Part shown: positions 45,507 to 54,034 of the stretch, piece by piece | Layout: each line of letters begins with the position of its first letter | Position numbering within the stretch: position 1 is the stretch's first letter | Source: CAYHCE01 sp964355015 | GTDB lineage: Bacteria > Cyanobacteriota > Cyanobacteriia > PCC-6307 > Cyanobiaceae | Length of the DNA: 64,000 nucleotides | Direction: 5' to 3' | NCBI GenBank assembly: GCA_964355015.1 | Contig: CAYHCE010000013.1 | Location: forward strand, 1 to 64,000 | Program-made: the position numbers and the translations under genes | Notes under the pieces: model-generated | What the model was told of the DNA's origin: nothing | Database searches by the model: none | The model's input: only the letters and a program-made list of their open reading frames with translations

Positions 45507-46340
45507 ATGCACGGGCGTGACCTCTGGCTGCTGGCCGGCACCGGAGAGGGCCCGGTCCTGGCGGCAGCCCTGCTGGAGCGGGGCTGGTCCGTGCTGGTTT
45601 CGGTGGTGGAGGAGGCGGCCCTGCGGGCCTATGCCCCCCATCCGCGGCTGGGGCTGCGCTCGGGGGCGCTGGCGGGCCCGGCTGGAATCCGGGCCGAACT
45701 GGAGGCGGCAGCCGCCCGACAGCGGCCCTTCCGTTGGGTGGTGGACGCCAGCCACCCCTTCGCCGGCCGGATCAGCGCCGACCTGGCGGCGGTCTGCCAC
45801 AGCCGGGGCCAGGAACTGCTCCGACTCTGGCGCCCGCCGCTTCCGCCTGCCCCTGGGGGCCTTCTGCAGCGGCTCACCGCCCTGGAGGACCTGGCGGCCC
45901 TCGATCTGAGCCGCGAGCGGTTGCTGCTGGCGATCGGAGCCCGCCAGCTGGCCGCCGCCCTGGTCCATGCCGCTGCGGGAGCCAGTTTCGCCCGGGTGCT
46001 GCCCAGCCCGCTGAGCCTGCAGCAGGCTCGGGCGGCCGGGCTCAGCGATGCCCACCTGGCCTGTCATCGGCCGGGCAGCGGCGACTTCGGGCGAGAAGGG
46101 AGGTCGGCCTGGGCTCTGGAGTGCGCCCTGCTGCGCCGCTGGGAGATCAGCGCCGTGCTCTGCCGCCAGTCGGGCGGCGAGACCGAGCGATGCTGGCAGA
46201 CGCTCTGCGGCGAGGCAAGGCTCCGGTTGCTGCTGCTGGCCCGTCCCGCCGAACCGGAGGGGGTGACGGCCTTGCCCCTGGCGGCCCTGCTGGAGAAGCT
46301 GGACAGGCCTGACCCCCACCCTGATGCCACAGGATCCTGA
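45507..46340 (+). CDS. cobK: Precorrin-6A reductase
   Basis: A 277-residue CobK/CbiJ enzyme reducing precorrin-6A (NADPH) in cobalamin or pseudocobalamin synthesis. Seen: LWLLAGTGEGPVLAAALLER (nucleotide loop), VVDASHPFAGRISADLAAV, LLAIGARQLAAAL, and CRQSGGETE with the acidic C-terminal helix region. It shares an unusually short divergent gap with ssb and overlaps cutA by 17 bases. Confidence 0.92.
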   Translation: MHGRDLWLLAGTGEGPVLAAALLERGWSVLVSVVEEAALRAYAPHPRLGLRSGALAGPAGIRAELEAAAARQRPFRWVVDASHPFAGRISADLAAVCHSRGQELLRLWRPPLPPAPGGLLQRLTALEDLAALDLSRERLLLAIGARQLAAALVHAAAGASFARVLPSPLSLQQARAAGLSDAHLACHRPGSGDFGREGRSAWALECALLRRWEISAVLCRQSGGETERCWQTLCGEARLRLLLLARPAEPEGVTALPLAALLEKLDRPDPHPDATGS

Positions 46341-46704
46341 GCTGATCGAACTGGTGCTCACAACCGAGGCCGATGCCGCCCGCGCCGAGCGCCTGGCCCG
46401 GCAGCTGCTGGAGGAAGGACTGGCCGCCTGCGTGAGTCTGCAGCCCCTGCGCTCGATCTACCGCTGGCAGGGGGCGATCGAATCCAGCGAGGAGGTGCAG
46501 CTGCTGATCAAGACCGGCGCCGGGCAGCTCGAATCCCTGCAGCGCAGGCTGCTGGAGCGCCACAGCTACGACACTCCGGAGTGGATCCACTGGAGCGCGG
46601 CGACCGAGGGGCCCTATGCCGGCTGGCTGCGGGGAAGCCTCAGCCCAGGTGCTGCTTCACCAGCTCAGCCAGCGAGCCCCGCGGCCGGGGACCCAGCTGG
46701 GTGA
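46324..46704 (+). CDS. cutA: CutA-like divalent-cation tolerance protein
   Basis: A 126-residue protein, family core about 105: VLTTEADAARAERLARQLLE, EGLAACVSL, IYRWQGAIESSEEVQLLIKT, and HSYDTPEWIHW. CutA forms very stable trimers; copper tolerance is not a proven role in cyanobacteria. The C-terminal 20 residues (SPGAASPAQPASPAAGDPAG) are extra and run over the end of the convergent kinase gene (65-base overlap). Confidence 0.93.
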   Translation: MPQDPELIELVLTTEADAARAERLARQLLEEGLAACVSLQPLRSIYRWQGAIESSEEVQLLIKTGAGQLESLQRRLLERHSYDTPEWIHWSAATEGPYAGWLRGSLSPGAASPAQPASPAAGDPAG

Positions 46705-47656
46705 CCACCTGGCCGGCGCAGAGGGATCCCAGGCGTCCGCAGTGCTCCAGGCTCTCGCCCCGGCTGAGGCCGTGCAGGAAACCGGCCGCATAGAGGTCCC
46801 CGGCACCGGTGGTGTCCACCAGCGGCCCGAGGGTGTAGGGCGCGATCCGGTGGGTGGCCTCCCCGGCGAGCACCACGGACCCCTGCTCGCTGCGGGTGAG
46901 CGCCGCCACGCGGCAACGACCCCGCACCTGGTTCACCGCCGCCTCGAAGCCATCGGTCCGATAGAGAGCGGTGATCTCCAGCTCATTGGCGAACAGGACG
47001 TCCACGTGCCCGTCCACCAGGTCCAGGAAACTGTCGCGGTGGCGCTCGACACAGAAGGCATCCGAGAGGCTGAGGGCCACCTGGCCGCCGCTGGCGCGCA
47101 TCACCTCAGCGGCGGCGATGAAGGCCCGCCGTGCCGGCTCGCTGTCCCAGAGATAGCCCTCCAGATAGAGGATGCGGGCCTGGCGCACCAGCTCCAGGTC
47201 CAGATCCTGCGGTTCCAGCCCCACCGAGGCACCGAGGTAGGTGCACATGGTGCGCTGGGCATCCGGCGTGACCAGGATCAGGCAGCGGGCGGTGGAAGGA
47301 CCGCTGACGGCTGCGGGGGTCTCGAAGCGGGCCCCGACCGAGCGGATGTCGTGACTGAAGATCGCTCCGAGCTGGTCGTTGCGGACGCGGCCGATGAAAC
47401 CGGCACGGCCGCCGAGCTGGGCGATGCCGGCCAGGGTGTTGGCCGCCGAGCCGCCGGAGGTTTCCAGCCCCGGACCGCTGGCGGCGTAAAGGCGCTCCGC
47501 CTGGCCCTCGTCCACCAGGGCCATGGTGCCCTTGGCCAGGTCGTGGTCGGCGAGAAAGCGGTCGTCCGTCTGCACCAGCACGTCGACGATGGCATTGCCG
47601 ATGCCGACCACATCGAGCGTCCCGGCAGGGTCGATCAGGCCCGAGGAGAGGACCAT
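46640..47656 (-). CDS. PfkB-family sugar or nucleoside kinase
   Basis: A 338-residue ribokinase-fold kinase, closest in pattern to adenosine-kinase-like cyanobacterial proteins. Seen: DVVGIGNAIVDVLVQTDD, the substrate glycine pair GGSAANTLAGIAQLGG, LYLEGYLWD, VDVLFANELEITALY, and the catalytic PfkB signature VDTTGAGDLYAAGFL. The substrate cannot be fixed. It starts 2 bases after the purA stop, making a purine-related role plausible but unproven. Confidence 0.9.
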   Translation of the reverse strand: MVLSSGLIDPAGTLDVVGIGNAIVDVLVQTDDRFLADHDLAKGTMALVDEGQAERLYAASGPGLETSGGSAANTLAGIAQLGGRAGFIGRVRNDQLGAIFSHDIRSVGARFETPAAVSGPSTARCLILVTPDAQRTMCTYLGASVGLEPQDLDLELVRQARILYLEGYLWDSEPARRAFIAAAEVMRASGGQVALSLSDAFCVERHRDSFLDLVDGHVDVLFANELEITALYRTDGFEAAVNQVRGRCRVAALTRSEQGSVVLAGEATHRIAPYTLGPLVDTTGAGDLYAAGFLHGLSRGESLEHCGRLGSLCAGQVVTQLGPRPRGSLAELVKQHLG

Positions 47657-47658
47657 GG

Positions 47659-48978
47659 TCAGGCGCTCAGCAGAGCCCGTTTCGGGCCGTGGATCGGATC
47701 CTCCACCACGATCGTCTGGTCGCGATGAGCGCCCAGCGACACGATCGCGATCGGCACCTCCATCAGTTCGGCCAGGAAGCGCAGATAGGCCATCGCCGTC
47801 TCCGGCAGTTCCTCCAGGCGGCGGCACTCGGCCGTGGAGCACTGCCAGCCCGGCAGGGTCTGGAAGATGGGCTGGCAGCGGGCGAAGGTCTCAGCGCTGC
47901 TGGGAAAGTGCTCGATCCGCTCTCCCTCCAGTTCGTAGGCCACGCAGACCTGGATCTCGTCCAGTTCATCGAGCACGTCGAGCTTGGTGATCGCCAGGCA
48001 GTCGAGCCCGTTCACCTCCACCGCATAGCGACCGATCACACCGTCGAACCAGCCGCAGCGGCGGCGGCGGCCGGTGGTGGTGCCGAACTCGTGGCCCCGG
48101 TCGCAGAGGTGGTCGTTGAGGCTGCCCTGCAGCTCGGTGGGGAAGGGTCCTTCGCCGACGCGGGTGGTGTAGGCCTTGGCCACGCCGATCACCCGGTCGA
48201 TCAGGGTGGGGCCGACCCCGGCACCGATGCAGGCACCACCGGAGACGGGGTTGGAGGAGGTGACGTACGGATAGGTGCCGTGGTCGAGGTCGAGCAGGGT
48301 GCCCTGGGCGCCCTCGAACAGGATGTTCTGGCGCGCCCGGGCCGCCTGATGGATGGTGCGGGTGCAATCCACAACGTGGGGAGCCAGGCGCAGGCCGTAG
48401 GCGGCGTACTCACGGATCACCTCTTCAGGATCGAGGGGATCGAGGCCGAAGATGCGCTCCAGCACCAGGTTCTTCTCGGCGAGGGGACCCGTCAGCCTGT
48501 CCCTCAGCCGCTCCACGTCGAGCAGATCGATCACGCGGATGCCGTTGCGCTCCGCCTTGTCCGCATAGGTGGGGCCGATGCCCCGGCCCGTGGTGCCGAT
48601 ACGGCGATCGCCGCGGCGCTGCTCCATCGCCTGGTCCAGCAGGCGGTGGTAGGGCATGGTCACGTGGGCGGTGGAGGCGAGCTTGAGGCCCGACACATCG
48701 ATGCCGTAGCCGGCGAGCATGTCGAGCTCGCCGAGCATCACCTTGGGGTCCACCACGGTTCCTGAGCCGATCAGGCAGATGGTGTCCGGATAGAGAATTC
48801 CTGAGGGAATCAGGTGCAGTTTGAGCACCTTGTCATCCACAACGATCGTGTGGCCGGCATTCACACCACCCTGATAGCGCACCACCACATCAGCGGAGCG
48901 GCTCAACAGATCGGTGATCTTGCCCTTTCCCTCGTCGCCCCACTGTGCACCGATGACGACAACATTGGCCAAGGACAC
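47659..48978 (-). CDS. purA: Adenylosuccinate synthetase
   Basis: A 439-residue enzyme making adenylosuccinate from IMP, aspartate and GTP for AMP synthesis. Seen: VIGAQWGDEGKGKITDLL, YQGGVNAGHT, the TTGRGIGPTYADKAER stretch, LFEGAQGTLLDLDHGTYPYV, and TTGRRRRCGWFDG. Full length. It is the first gene of a purA-kinase pair on the minus strand. Confidence 0.97.
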   Translation of the reverse strand: MSLANVVVIGAQWGDEGKGKITDLLSRSADVVVRYQGGVNAGHTIVVDDKVLKLHLIPSGILYPDTICLIGSGTVVDPKVMLGELDMLAGYGIDVSGLKLASTAHVTMPYHRLLDQAMEQRRGDRRIGTTGRGIGPTYADKAERNGIRVIDLLDVERLRDRLTGPLAEKNLVLERIFGLDPLDPEEVIREYAAYGLRLAPHVVDCTRTIHQAARARQNILFEGAQGTLLDLDHGTYPYVTSSNPVSGGACIGAGVGPTLIDRVIGVAKAYTTRVGEGPFPTELQGSLNDHLCDRGHEFGTTTGRRRRCGWFDGVIGRYAVEVNGLDCLAITKLDVLDELDEIQVCVAYELEGERIEHFPSSAETFARCQPIFQTLPGWQCSTAECRRLEELPETAMAYLRFLAELMEVPIAIVSLGAHRDQTIVVEDPIHGPKRALLSA

Positions 48979-49069
48979 AGCGGCCCGCAGCCGCTTCTGA
49001 GCACAATCAGTGAGCCTGTCAGATCAAGCGCCCCTTCGTCAAAGCAGGGGGACTGCCGACCAGCTGGCC

Positions 49070-49495
49070 TCAGGCGCCGCGGACCACCGTGGTCTCGGCC
49101 AGCTTGAATTCCTTCTCCAGGCGGCCGCGCAGCGCCTCGGGCAGTGGCCGGTTCGCGTAGTTGGTATAGTGCCCGGCCAGCGAGTTCAGGGCCGTCTGCA
49201 TCGTGGTGAACGAGGCCAGACCGTTCACCCGGCGATTGGGCCGGTAGAGGGCCATGTAGTCGTTGATCAGGCTGCGGGCCTCCGTTTCAGCCTGGGGCAG
49301 CTCCGGATCGTCCGGATCCAGGGCGATGGTGGTCAGCAGGGCCTGGGCCACGCTGACGGTGTCGTCGAGGTAGGAGCCGCTCAGACTGCCGCCGCCGCCG
49401 CTGGCGCAGGCGGAGAGGACGAGGCTGAGGCTCAGGCAGACGGCCAGCAGCGCAGCCATGGCGCGGGAGACCCAACCACTCCAGACAGCAGCCAT
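49070..49495 (-). CDS. psb27: Photosystem II assembly lipoprotein Psb27
   Basis: A 141-residue lipoprotein. The signal peptide ends in the lipobox LSLVLSAC; the mature helix bundle reads GSYLDDTVSVAQALLTTIAL, EARSLINDYMALYRPNRRV, SFTTMQTALNSLAGHY and LEKEFKLAETTV. Psb27 binds CP43 on the lumenal side during photosystem II assembly and repair before the manganese cluster forms. Start at 49495 with AAGGG nearby; an inner ATG at 49459 would give a shorter signal. Confidence 0.93.
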   Translation of the reverse strand: MAAVWSGWVSRAMAALLAVCLSLSLVLSACASGGGGSLSGSYLDDTVSVAQALLTTIALDPDDPELPQAETEARSLINDYMALYRPNRRVNGLASFTTMQTALNSLAGHYTNYANRPLPEALRGRLEKEFKLAETTVVRGA

Positions 49496-49591
49496 CGCCC
49501 TTCGTTCGCGTGATGAAGGAATCGTAGAAGCTCCCCTCCAGCTGGCCTGCGCCGCCGCAGCAAACTCAAACTTCGCGGTCGCGGCCCCCCG

Positions 49592-51406
49592 TCAGCCGGC
49601 AAGCCCCTGCCGGCCGCGCACGATGCGCGGAACCAGGGCGCTCACCAGCAGGGCGGCCTCCAGCTCCTCGCTGGCGCGACCGGCTCGCTCCACCAGCTCC
49701 ACCCTGCCAGCGGCCGCCCCGCGGCCGACCACCACCCGCCAGGGGATGCCGATCAGATCGGCGTCCTTGAACTTCACCCCGGCCCGCTCCGGCCGGTCGT
49801 CGAGCAGCGCCTCGATGCCGGCCTGCCGCAATTCGCCGTAGAGATGTTCGGCCAGGGCCACCTGAACCGGATCCTGGGAGCTGGCGATCACCACGATCGC
49901 CTCGAAGGGGGCGATCGACACGGGCCAGCAGATGCCCTGTCCATCGTGGTGCTGCTCCACGGCCGCCTGGGCCAGCCGGGACACTCCGATGCCGTAGCAG
50001 CCCATCCAGAGGGCCTCCTCAGCGCCGCTGGCGTCGGTGAAGCGGGCGCCGAGGGCTTCGGAGTACTTGCGCCCCAGCTGGAAGATGTGGCCCACCTCGA
50101 TGCCGCGGCTGGCCTCCAGCCGCTGGGAGGGGTCGTGCAGGCAGCGCTCGCCGGGCTGGGCGGCCCGCAGGTCCACGACCTCCGGCAGCGGGGTGAGCTG
50201 CCCCCAGGCTGCCCCCACCAGATGGGTGTCGGGCCGGTTGGCCCCGCAGACGAAGGCGCCGAGCTCGGCGGCGGTGGGATCGGCCAGCCGCAGGAAGCGC
50301 GGCTGCCACTGCCGTGCGCCCGCCAGGAGCGCGTCGTCGAGCTGGGGACCGAGGAAGCCGAACGGCCATGGCTCCAGCCCCTGGGCGTCCAGTTGCTCGG
50401 CCGTGATCGGCTCCACATCCAGCAGAGTGCCGCTGTCGGGGCCGGCTCGGGCCGTGAGTGCGTTCACCAGCTTCACCCCATTGAGCTGCTGATCCCCCCG
50501 CAGGCTGACCAGCAGCGGCAGTGGAACCGCCTCGGTGAAGCGGGCCAGCAGCAGCAGGACCTTCACCGTCTGGCTGGGGTGGAATCCATGGGCGGCGCCC
50601 AGCTGCTCGATCGAACTCTGGCCGGGGGTCGCCAGGGCGAGCGGCGGCTGCGCAGGCTCCAGGGGTACGGCGGGTTCGGGCAGGGAGACGGCCTTCTCCT
50701 GGTTGGCCGCATAGCGACCGTCGGCGCTGGCCAGCACCAGGTCTTCGCCGGCAGCGGCCGTGACCATGAACTCCTGGCTGGCGGACCCGCCGATGGCCCC
50801 GCTGTCGGCCTCCACCGCCACCGCCCGCAGGCCGCAGCGGCTGAAGATCCTGCGGTAGGCCCGGTCCATGACGGCGTAGGTGGCCCGCAGATCCTCTTCG
50901 TCGGCATGGAACGAATAGGCGTCTTTCATGATGAATTCACGCCCCCGCATCAGGCCGAAGCGCGGCCGGATCTCATCGCGAAACTTGGTCTGGATCTGGT
51001 ACAGGCTCACCGGCAGCTGCCGGTAGGAACGCAGCAGATCGGCCGCCAGCGCTGTGATCACCTCCTCGTGGGTGGGGCCGAGCCCCAGGCAGCGGTCCTG
51101 GCGGTCGACGAGGTGGAACATGATCCCCTCGCCAGCGGTGTAGCTCTGCCAGCGACCGCTCCGCTCCCAGAGTTCGGCGGGCTGGAGGGCGGGCAGGAGG
51201 GTTTCCAGGGCCCCGGTGGCGTCCATTTCCTCCCGCACGATGGCGGACACCTTGCGCAGCACCCGCCAGAGCAGCGGCAGGTAGGCATAGATTCCGGACG
51301 CGATCCGGCGCATGTAACCGGCGCGCAGCAACAGCCGGTGGGAGGGGATCTCGGCTTCGGCCGGATCGTCGCGCAGCGTCACCAGCATCAGGCGCGACAC
51401 CCGCAT
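49592..51406 (-). CDS. proS: Prolyl-tRNA synthetase
   Basis: A 604-residue class II synthetase of the bacterial type. Seen: MLVTLRDDPAEAEIPSHRLL, RRIASGIYAYLPLLWRVLRK (motif 1 region), FRDEIRPRFGLMRGREFIMK (motif 2), an inserted YbaK-like editing domain at about 225-375 (RGDQQLNGVKLVNALTARAG), and GCYGIGVSRLAQAAVEQH (motif 3), then the anticodon-binding domain. The ATG at 51406 gives the conserved N-terminus; the frame runs on upstream without homology. Confidence 0.96.
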   Translation of the reverse strand: MRVSRLMLVTLRDDPAEAEIPSHRLLLRAGYMRRIASGIYAYLPLLWRVLRKVSAIVREEMDATGALETLLPALQPAELWERSGRWQSYTAGEGIMFHLVDRQDRCLGLGPTHEEVITALAADLLRSYRQLPVSLYQIQTKFRDEIRPRFGLMRGREFIMKDAYSFHADEEDLRATYAVMDRAYRRIFSRCGLRAVAVEADSGAIGGSASQEFMVTAAAGEDLVLASADGRYAANQEKAVSLPEPAVPLEPAQPPLALATPGQSSIEQLGAAHGFHPSQTVKVLLLLARFTEAVPLPLLVSLRGDQQLNGVKLVNALTARAGPDSGTLLDVEPITAEQLDAQGLEPWPFGFLGPQLDDALLAGARQWQPRFLRLADPTAAELGAFVCGANRPDTHLVGAAWGQLTPLPEVVDLRAAQPGERCLHDPSQRLEASRGIEVGHIFQLGRKYSEALGARFTDASGAEEALWMGCYGIGVSRLAQAAVEQHHDGQGICWPVSIAPFEAIVVIASSQDPVQVALAEHLYGELRQAGIEALLDDRPERAGVKFKDADLIGIPWRVVVGRGAAAGRVELVERAGRASEELEAALLVSALVPRIVRGRQGLAG

Positions 51407-51544
51407 CGAGGCAGACCCATCAGAGGGCTGGGACCCTATCACCGAGGCATGGCTTGATCTGGCCCGAACGCAAAGGGGGCACTGGCGCGCCGGAATCTTT
51501 CTGCTAACGTCAGGAAGGAGTCCCAGCCGTCTCATATCTGTCTC

Positions 51545-52054
51545 ATGATTGTAACGCCGGCCGGGCCCAACGGAAACGGACATTCCAGTGCGGCCTCCAT
51601 CGTCGCTTCCTCCTGGCCGGTCGGGCTGTCCTCCGCTCTGGCCGCGGCTCCGTCCCCCGGCCAGGAGAGCGGTGAAGCTCTGATCGGGATCGACGACGTT
51701 CAGAAGGCTCTCAACCGCTCCAGGGCCTCGGTGTATCGCTACACCAACACCGACCCGCGCAATCTCAACCCCCCGTTCAATCCCCGCCGGCTCAATCCCG
51801 AGTACCGCACCGATCAGAAGGATGCGCTCCTCTTCCATCCCAACGAGGTGGCTCGCTTCGCGCGGGATGTGCTCCGGATCAAGGAGGTCACCGTGGAGGT
51901 GCTCAACTCCCCTTCCACCATGACCCAGCAGTTGCTGAGCTCGATCCTCGAGGAGCTGCAGGCGATCCGCGTGGTCCTGCAGGGCATGGACACACTCCCC
52001 ACGGCGCTGAGCAGCAAGCGGGAGCAGCCCCAACACTCCCGCCCCGCGGCCTGA
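51545..52054 (+). CDS. Cyanobacterial protein with predicted helix-turn-helix
   Basis: A 169-residue protein. After a disordered N-terminus comes EALIGIDDVQKALNRSRASV-YRY at about residues 44-66, which looks like a helix-turn-helix, then TDPRNLNPPFNPRRLNPEYR and HPNEVARFARDVLRI, as in MerR-like proteins that name a DNA or protein contact after the reading head. The tail is a helix (QQLLSSILEELQAIRVVLQG). Role unknown; a DNA-binding regulator is inferred. Confidence 0.65.
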   Translation: MIVTPAGPNGNGHSSAASIVASSWPVGLSSALAAAPSPGQESGEALIGIDDVQKALNRSRASVYRYTNTDPRNLNPPFNPRRLNPEYRTDQKDALLFHPNEVARFARDVLRIKEVTVEVLNSPSTMTQQLLSSILEELQAIRVVLQGMDTLPTALSSKREQPQHSRPAA

Positions 52055-52149
52055 TCCAGCCAACCCGTGCAGGGATCTGGCAGGGGTGTCATATTGAGGC
52101 CGGCACTGTCCTGCAGGGTTCGGCCCGTCCCATCGGTTCGAATCCACCG

Positions 52150-52181
52150 AAGGGAGCACACACCATCTTGTGTGCTCCCTT
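52150..52181 (+). terminator. Perfect 13-base stem downstream of the helix-turn-helix gene
   Basis: Arms AAGGGAGCACACA (52150-52162) and TGTGTGCTCCCTT (52169-52181) are perfectly complementary around a 6-base loop, about 100 bases after the stop at 52054. The stem is strong, but only TT and then GC follow, so it is a stem without a proper T run. Termination or RNA stabilisation is inferred from strength and position. Confidence 0.55.
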
Positions 52182-52272
52182 GCTCAGGAGGTGCTGTCTC
52201 CGGTTCCCGGCGGCCGCGTCTTTCCTGACCCGCCATCGGTTCTGCCGCGAGGCTGCCCTTCCGTCCCTCTTC

Positions 52273-52785
52273 ATGGACCCCGAACCTCCCCGAACCGGCA
52301 GCGCCTGGATCAGCGCAACCGCTTCCACAGAACCGACCCCCACCGAAAGGAGCTCCACCGAAACCGCGTTCAGCGGAGCGAGCTTCAGTGGACCGGCATC
52401 CCGCACTCCTGCCTGTCGCGCACCCGTTCGAAGCGCCTCCGTTTCCGGCAGCGGCACTCCAGCCCCCGATGCCTCTGCCGCCACCTCCGCGGCCACGCCG
52501 AGCCAGGCAATGCAGGCCTCGGAGCCGGCCCCTGTTCCCCGCTCCGATCCCGGCGACGATCCGTACAGTACGGATTCGGTTCTGGACAGCGGAGCTCCCG
52601 TCTTCGGTGCCCTGATCGCCCTCCTGGCGCTGATCGTTCCCCTCGGCTGCGTGATCCTTGATCATGCCGAACCGGATCCAGCCGGCGCCCCTACGCCCAT
52701 CAGCCTGAGCGATGGATATCAGCAGCCTGGCCGCCTCCCCCTCTCCGGGCCTGGTGCACGTGGTGGTGGAGATCCCCGCCGGTAG
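52273..52785 (+). CDS. Possible small membrane protein overlapping the pyrophosphatase gene
   Basis: About 170 residues from ATG at 52273. The first 110 residues are Ser/Thr/Pro/Ala-rich (STEPTPTERSSTETAFSGAS), then DDPYSTDSVLDSGAPVFGAL leads into one convincing membrane span (ALIALLALIVPLGCVIL) and an acidic end. The last 74 bases overlap the start of the pyrophosphatase gene in another frame. A genuine single-span protein is plausible from the span; the low-complexity part could be chance. Confidence 0.4.
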   Translation: MDPEPPRTGSAWISATASTEPTPTERSSTETAFSGASFSGPASRTPACRAPVRSASVSGSGTPAPDASAATSAATPSQAMQASEPAPVPRSDPGDDPYSTDSVLDSGAPVFGALIALLALIVPLGCVILDHAEPDPAGAPTPISLSDGYQQPGRLPLSGPGARGGGDPRR

Positions 52786-53257
52786 CCGCAACAAGTACGA
52801 ATACAACGGCGAGGCCGGACTGATGGCCCTCGATCGTGTGCTGCACTCCTCCGTGCGCTACCCGTTCGACTACGGCTTCATCCCCAACACCCTCGCCGAA
52901 GACGGAGCGCCCCTCGACGCCATGGTGATCATGGAGGAGCCCACCTTCGCCGGCTGTCTGATCACCGCTCGCCCGATCGGCTACCTCGAGATGGTCGACT
53001 CCGGCGCCCACGACGGCAAGCTGCTCTGCGTACCCGAGGCCGACACCCGTCAGCAGAGCATCCACAGCATCCGCCAGATCGCTCCCAACCAGCTGGAGGA
53101 CGTGGCGGAATTCTTCCGCACCTACAAGAACCTGGAAGGCAGACCGGTGCAGATCATCGGCTGGGAAGACGCCGACCGGGTGCAGAAGCTGCTGGATGGC
53201 TGCATCAAAGCGGCCCGCAGCGATCAACTGGCGCGCTGCAGCAGGAAGCCTTCGTAG
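52712..53257 (+). CDS. ppa: Inorganic pyrophosphatase with substituted catalytic aspartate
   Basis: A 181-residue family I pyrophosphatase of the cyanobacterial type: VVVEIPAGSRNKYEYN, ALDRVLHSSVRYPFDYGFIP, MVDSGAHDGKLLCVPEAD and FFRTYKNLEG. The signature that should read DGDPLD is DGAPLD (D64-G65-A66-P67-L68-D69). The residue replaced by alanine corresponds to Asp67 of the E. coli enzyme, which activates the attacking water. Other metal and phosphate ligands are present. I recall reports of poorly active pyrophosphatases in marine picocyanobacteria with such changes, which would fit; the intact homologue at 30329 may carry the main activity. Confidence 0.92.
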   Translation: MDISSLAASPSPGLVHVVVEIPAGSRNKYEYNGEAGLMALDRVLHSSVRYPFDYGFIPNTLAEDGAPLDAMVIMEEPTFAGCLITARPIGYLEMVDSGAHDGKLLCVPEADTRQQSIHSIRQIAPNQLEDVAEFFRTYKNLEGRPVQIIGWEDADRVQKLLDGCIKAARSDQLARCSRKPS

Positions 53258-53904
53258 TCCAGAGCCTGAAACACCCGGGCGGGATCGCTGAATCCCGCCG
53301 CGTTCACCAGGGCGGTGAGCCGGGCCACCCCGATCGGATGGAGGCCCTGGGTCAGTGGTTCCAGCTCCTGCCGCTCGGCGATCAGCCCACTTGCCCGCTG
53401 GAACCCCAGACACGCCTCCGCCACCTGATCCTGCAGCGGTGACACGGCCGGGCGCATCAGATCCACCAGCACCAGCTGCCCGGCCGGCCGCAGGCTGCGG
53501 GCCAGAGCGGTGAGGAAGGCCAGCTTGCTGCCGTCATCCGGCAGGGATTGCAGCACCAGCACCGAGAGGGCGCCATCGAAGCGACCCTCCGAGCCCAGCT
53601 CCTCCACGCTGGTTTGCCGCCAGGCGATCGTGGGGCCCTCGCCCAGCCGCCGGCGGGCGGCCGCCAGCATGGTGGCGGAAGGATCGATCGCCAGGAGCTG
53701 CCAGTCGGGCCGCTGGGCCACCGCCTCCACCAGCTCGGCGCCGGTGCCACAGCCGGCGACCAGCACCTCGGCTCCGGCACGGCCGGCCAGGGGCGAGGCG
53801 GCCAGCAGGGCCACCGCCAGCCTGGCCAGGCTGGCGTAGCCGGGGATCAGCCGCTGCACCACCAGGTCGTAGCCGGCCAGGTCATCGGTGAAGTCTGCCG
53901 CCAA
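53224..53904 (-). CDS. Class I SAM-dependent methyltransferase
   Basis: A roughly 226-residue methyltransferase. Seen: ADFTDDLAGYDLVVQRLIPG, the SAM loop VLVAGCGTGAELVEAVAQR, LLAIDPSATMLAAARRRLG, and VLVLQSLPDDG. Substrate unknown. No ATG precedes the conserved start inside the gene; TTG at 53904 is a guess, and longer frames up to 54126 run into the divergent ferredoxin gene. Its 3' end overlaps the pyrophosphatase end by 34 bases. Confidence 0.8.
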   Translation of the reverse strand: MAADFTDDLAGYDLVVQRLIPGYASLARLAVALLAASPLAGRAGAEVLVAGCGTGAELVEAVAQRPDWQLLAIDPSATMLAAARRRLGEGPTIAWRQTSVEELGSEGRFDGALSVLVLQSLPDDGSKLAFLTALARSLRPAGQLVLVDLMRPAVSPLQDQVAEACLGFQRASGLIAERQELEPLTQGLHPIGVARLTALVNAAGFSDPARVFQALDYEGFLLQRAS

Positions 53905-54034
53905 GGGTGAGCCCGCGCTGACTCCGATGGTAGACAGCGGTGGCGTGGTGATCGGCGCCAACAACCGTTGCGAGCGGGCGTTCAAAGCGTCCTTCGGCAG
54001 GTAAGTTGGACCGCGCCCGTACCCCCTGCGTTCC

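Noticed and set aside
52126..52160. tRNA-like string GGTTCGAATCC
   Set aside because: Only two of five T-stem pairs form, and no matching acceptor stem or anticodon arm could be built.
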